Origin: Sphaerochaeta sp.
GTDB lineage: Bacteria; Spirochaetota; Spirochaetia; Sphaerochaetales; Sphaerochaetaceae
Direction: 5' to 3'
DNA: 44,518 nt
Assembly (NCBI GenBank): GCA_016342655.1
Contig: JAEINL010000028.1
Coordinates: 1 to 44,518 of the forward strand
In this document: piece by piece, positions 44,487-44,518 of the stretch
How positions within the stretch are numbered: position 1 is the first letter of the stretch
Layout: the number at the start of each line of letters is the position of its first letter
Translations under genes and position numbers: made by a program
Notes under the pieces: model-generated
Told to the model about the DNA's origin: nothing
The model's database searches: none
What the model saw: only the letters and a program-made list of their open reading frames with translations

Positions 44487-44518
44487 GTTCGTCCTTCCTT
44501 AAAATCTGATGGAAGGGC
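44447..44518 (-). CDS. C-terminal end of an unidentified protein (partial)
   Basis: On the minus strand a frame enters from the right edge and reads 23 residues (LPSDFKEGRTYVELWYERVREL) before a stop at 44447-44449. The residue mix looks like real protein, and it would overlap the previous gene tail to tail by 40 bases. No family can be named from this piece. Confidence 0.35.
   Translation of the reverse strand, partial: ALPSDFKEGRTYVELWYERVREL

Overview
The window looks like chromosomal DNA of a free-living, sugar-fermenting spirochaete close to Sphaerochaeta. This is inferred from gene content and protein style (a uronate operon, a tripartite citrate transporter with a complete citrate lyase set, short signal peptides ending in A-N-G-S-T-E) and was not tested by any search. 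It splits into a host backbone and an inserted defence island.

Left backbone (1-7929). On the minus strand lie uxuA, a decayed GntR regulator and uxuB (glucuronate breakdown). The uxuA promoter carries a perfect palindrome between its -35 and -10 boxes. Next come a NagB-type sugar-phosphate deaminase whose ribosome binding site is buried in a 23-bp hairpin, and a UPF0158-GNAT fusion. On the plus strand are enolase with a strong terminator and a SAM methyltransferase.

Defence island (about 7930-22688, plus strand, more A+T-rich by eye). A good promoter with a palindrome at its start point precedes a nearly gapless gene train: half-length HsdS, KilA-N remnant, hsdM, hsdS, DUF2188 protein, patatin phospholipase (CapV-like), CD-NTase with AGS-C domain, a chimeric ORF (start of an HNH/SAVED-type effector joined to a DUF2188 tail), a PrrC/RloC-like ATPase, an AlbA_2 protein, hsdR and a YgjP-type metalloprotease. 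It reads as a type I restriction-modification locus with a two-gene CBASS system and a guard-like ATPase inserted between hsdS and hsdR. The island is bracketed by a 456-bp near-identical direct repeat holding the end of the methyltransferase gene and the end of a convergent outer-membrane protein gene. The right-hand methyltransferase copy is 5'-truncated and the left-hand outer-membrane copy is a stub.

Right backbone (22689-44518). A Wzi-like outer-membrane protein has an A8 tract that puts its natural start out of frame. A citrate locus follows: citC, a divergent response regulator and hybrid histidine kinase, then tctC-tctB-tctA-citD-citE-citF-citX-citG. Upstream of tctC are four TTAA half-sites at 10-11 bp spacing, a likely site for the OmpR-type regulator. 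On the minus strand, a LacI regulator, GH15 glucosidase, ABC sugar transporter (binding protein and two permeases, no ATPase) and GH66 glucanase form an isomalto-oligosaccharide operon with matching LacI-type operators before lacI and GH15. The end of the window holds a decayed CPBP protease, an A+T-rich ORF with an ADP-ribosyltransferase-like start, and the tail of another gene.
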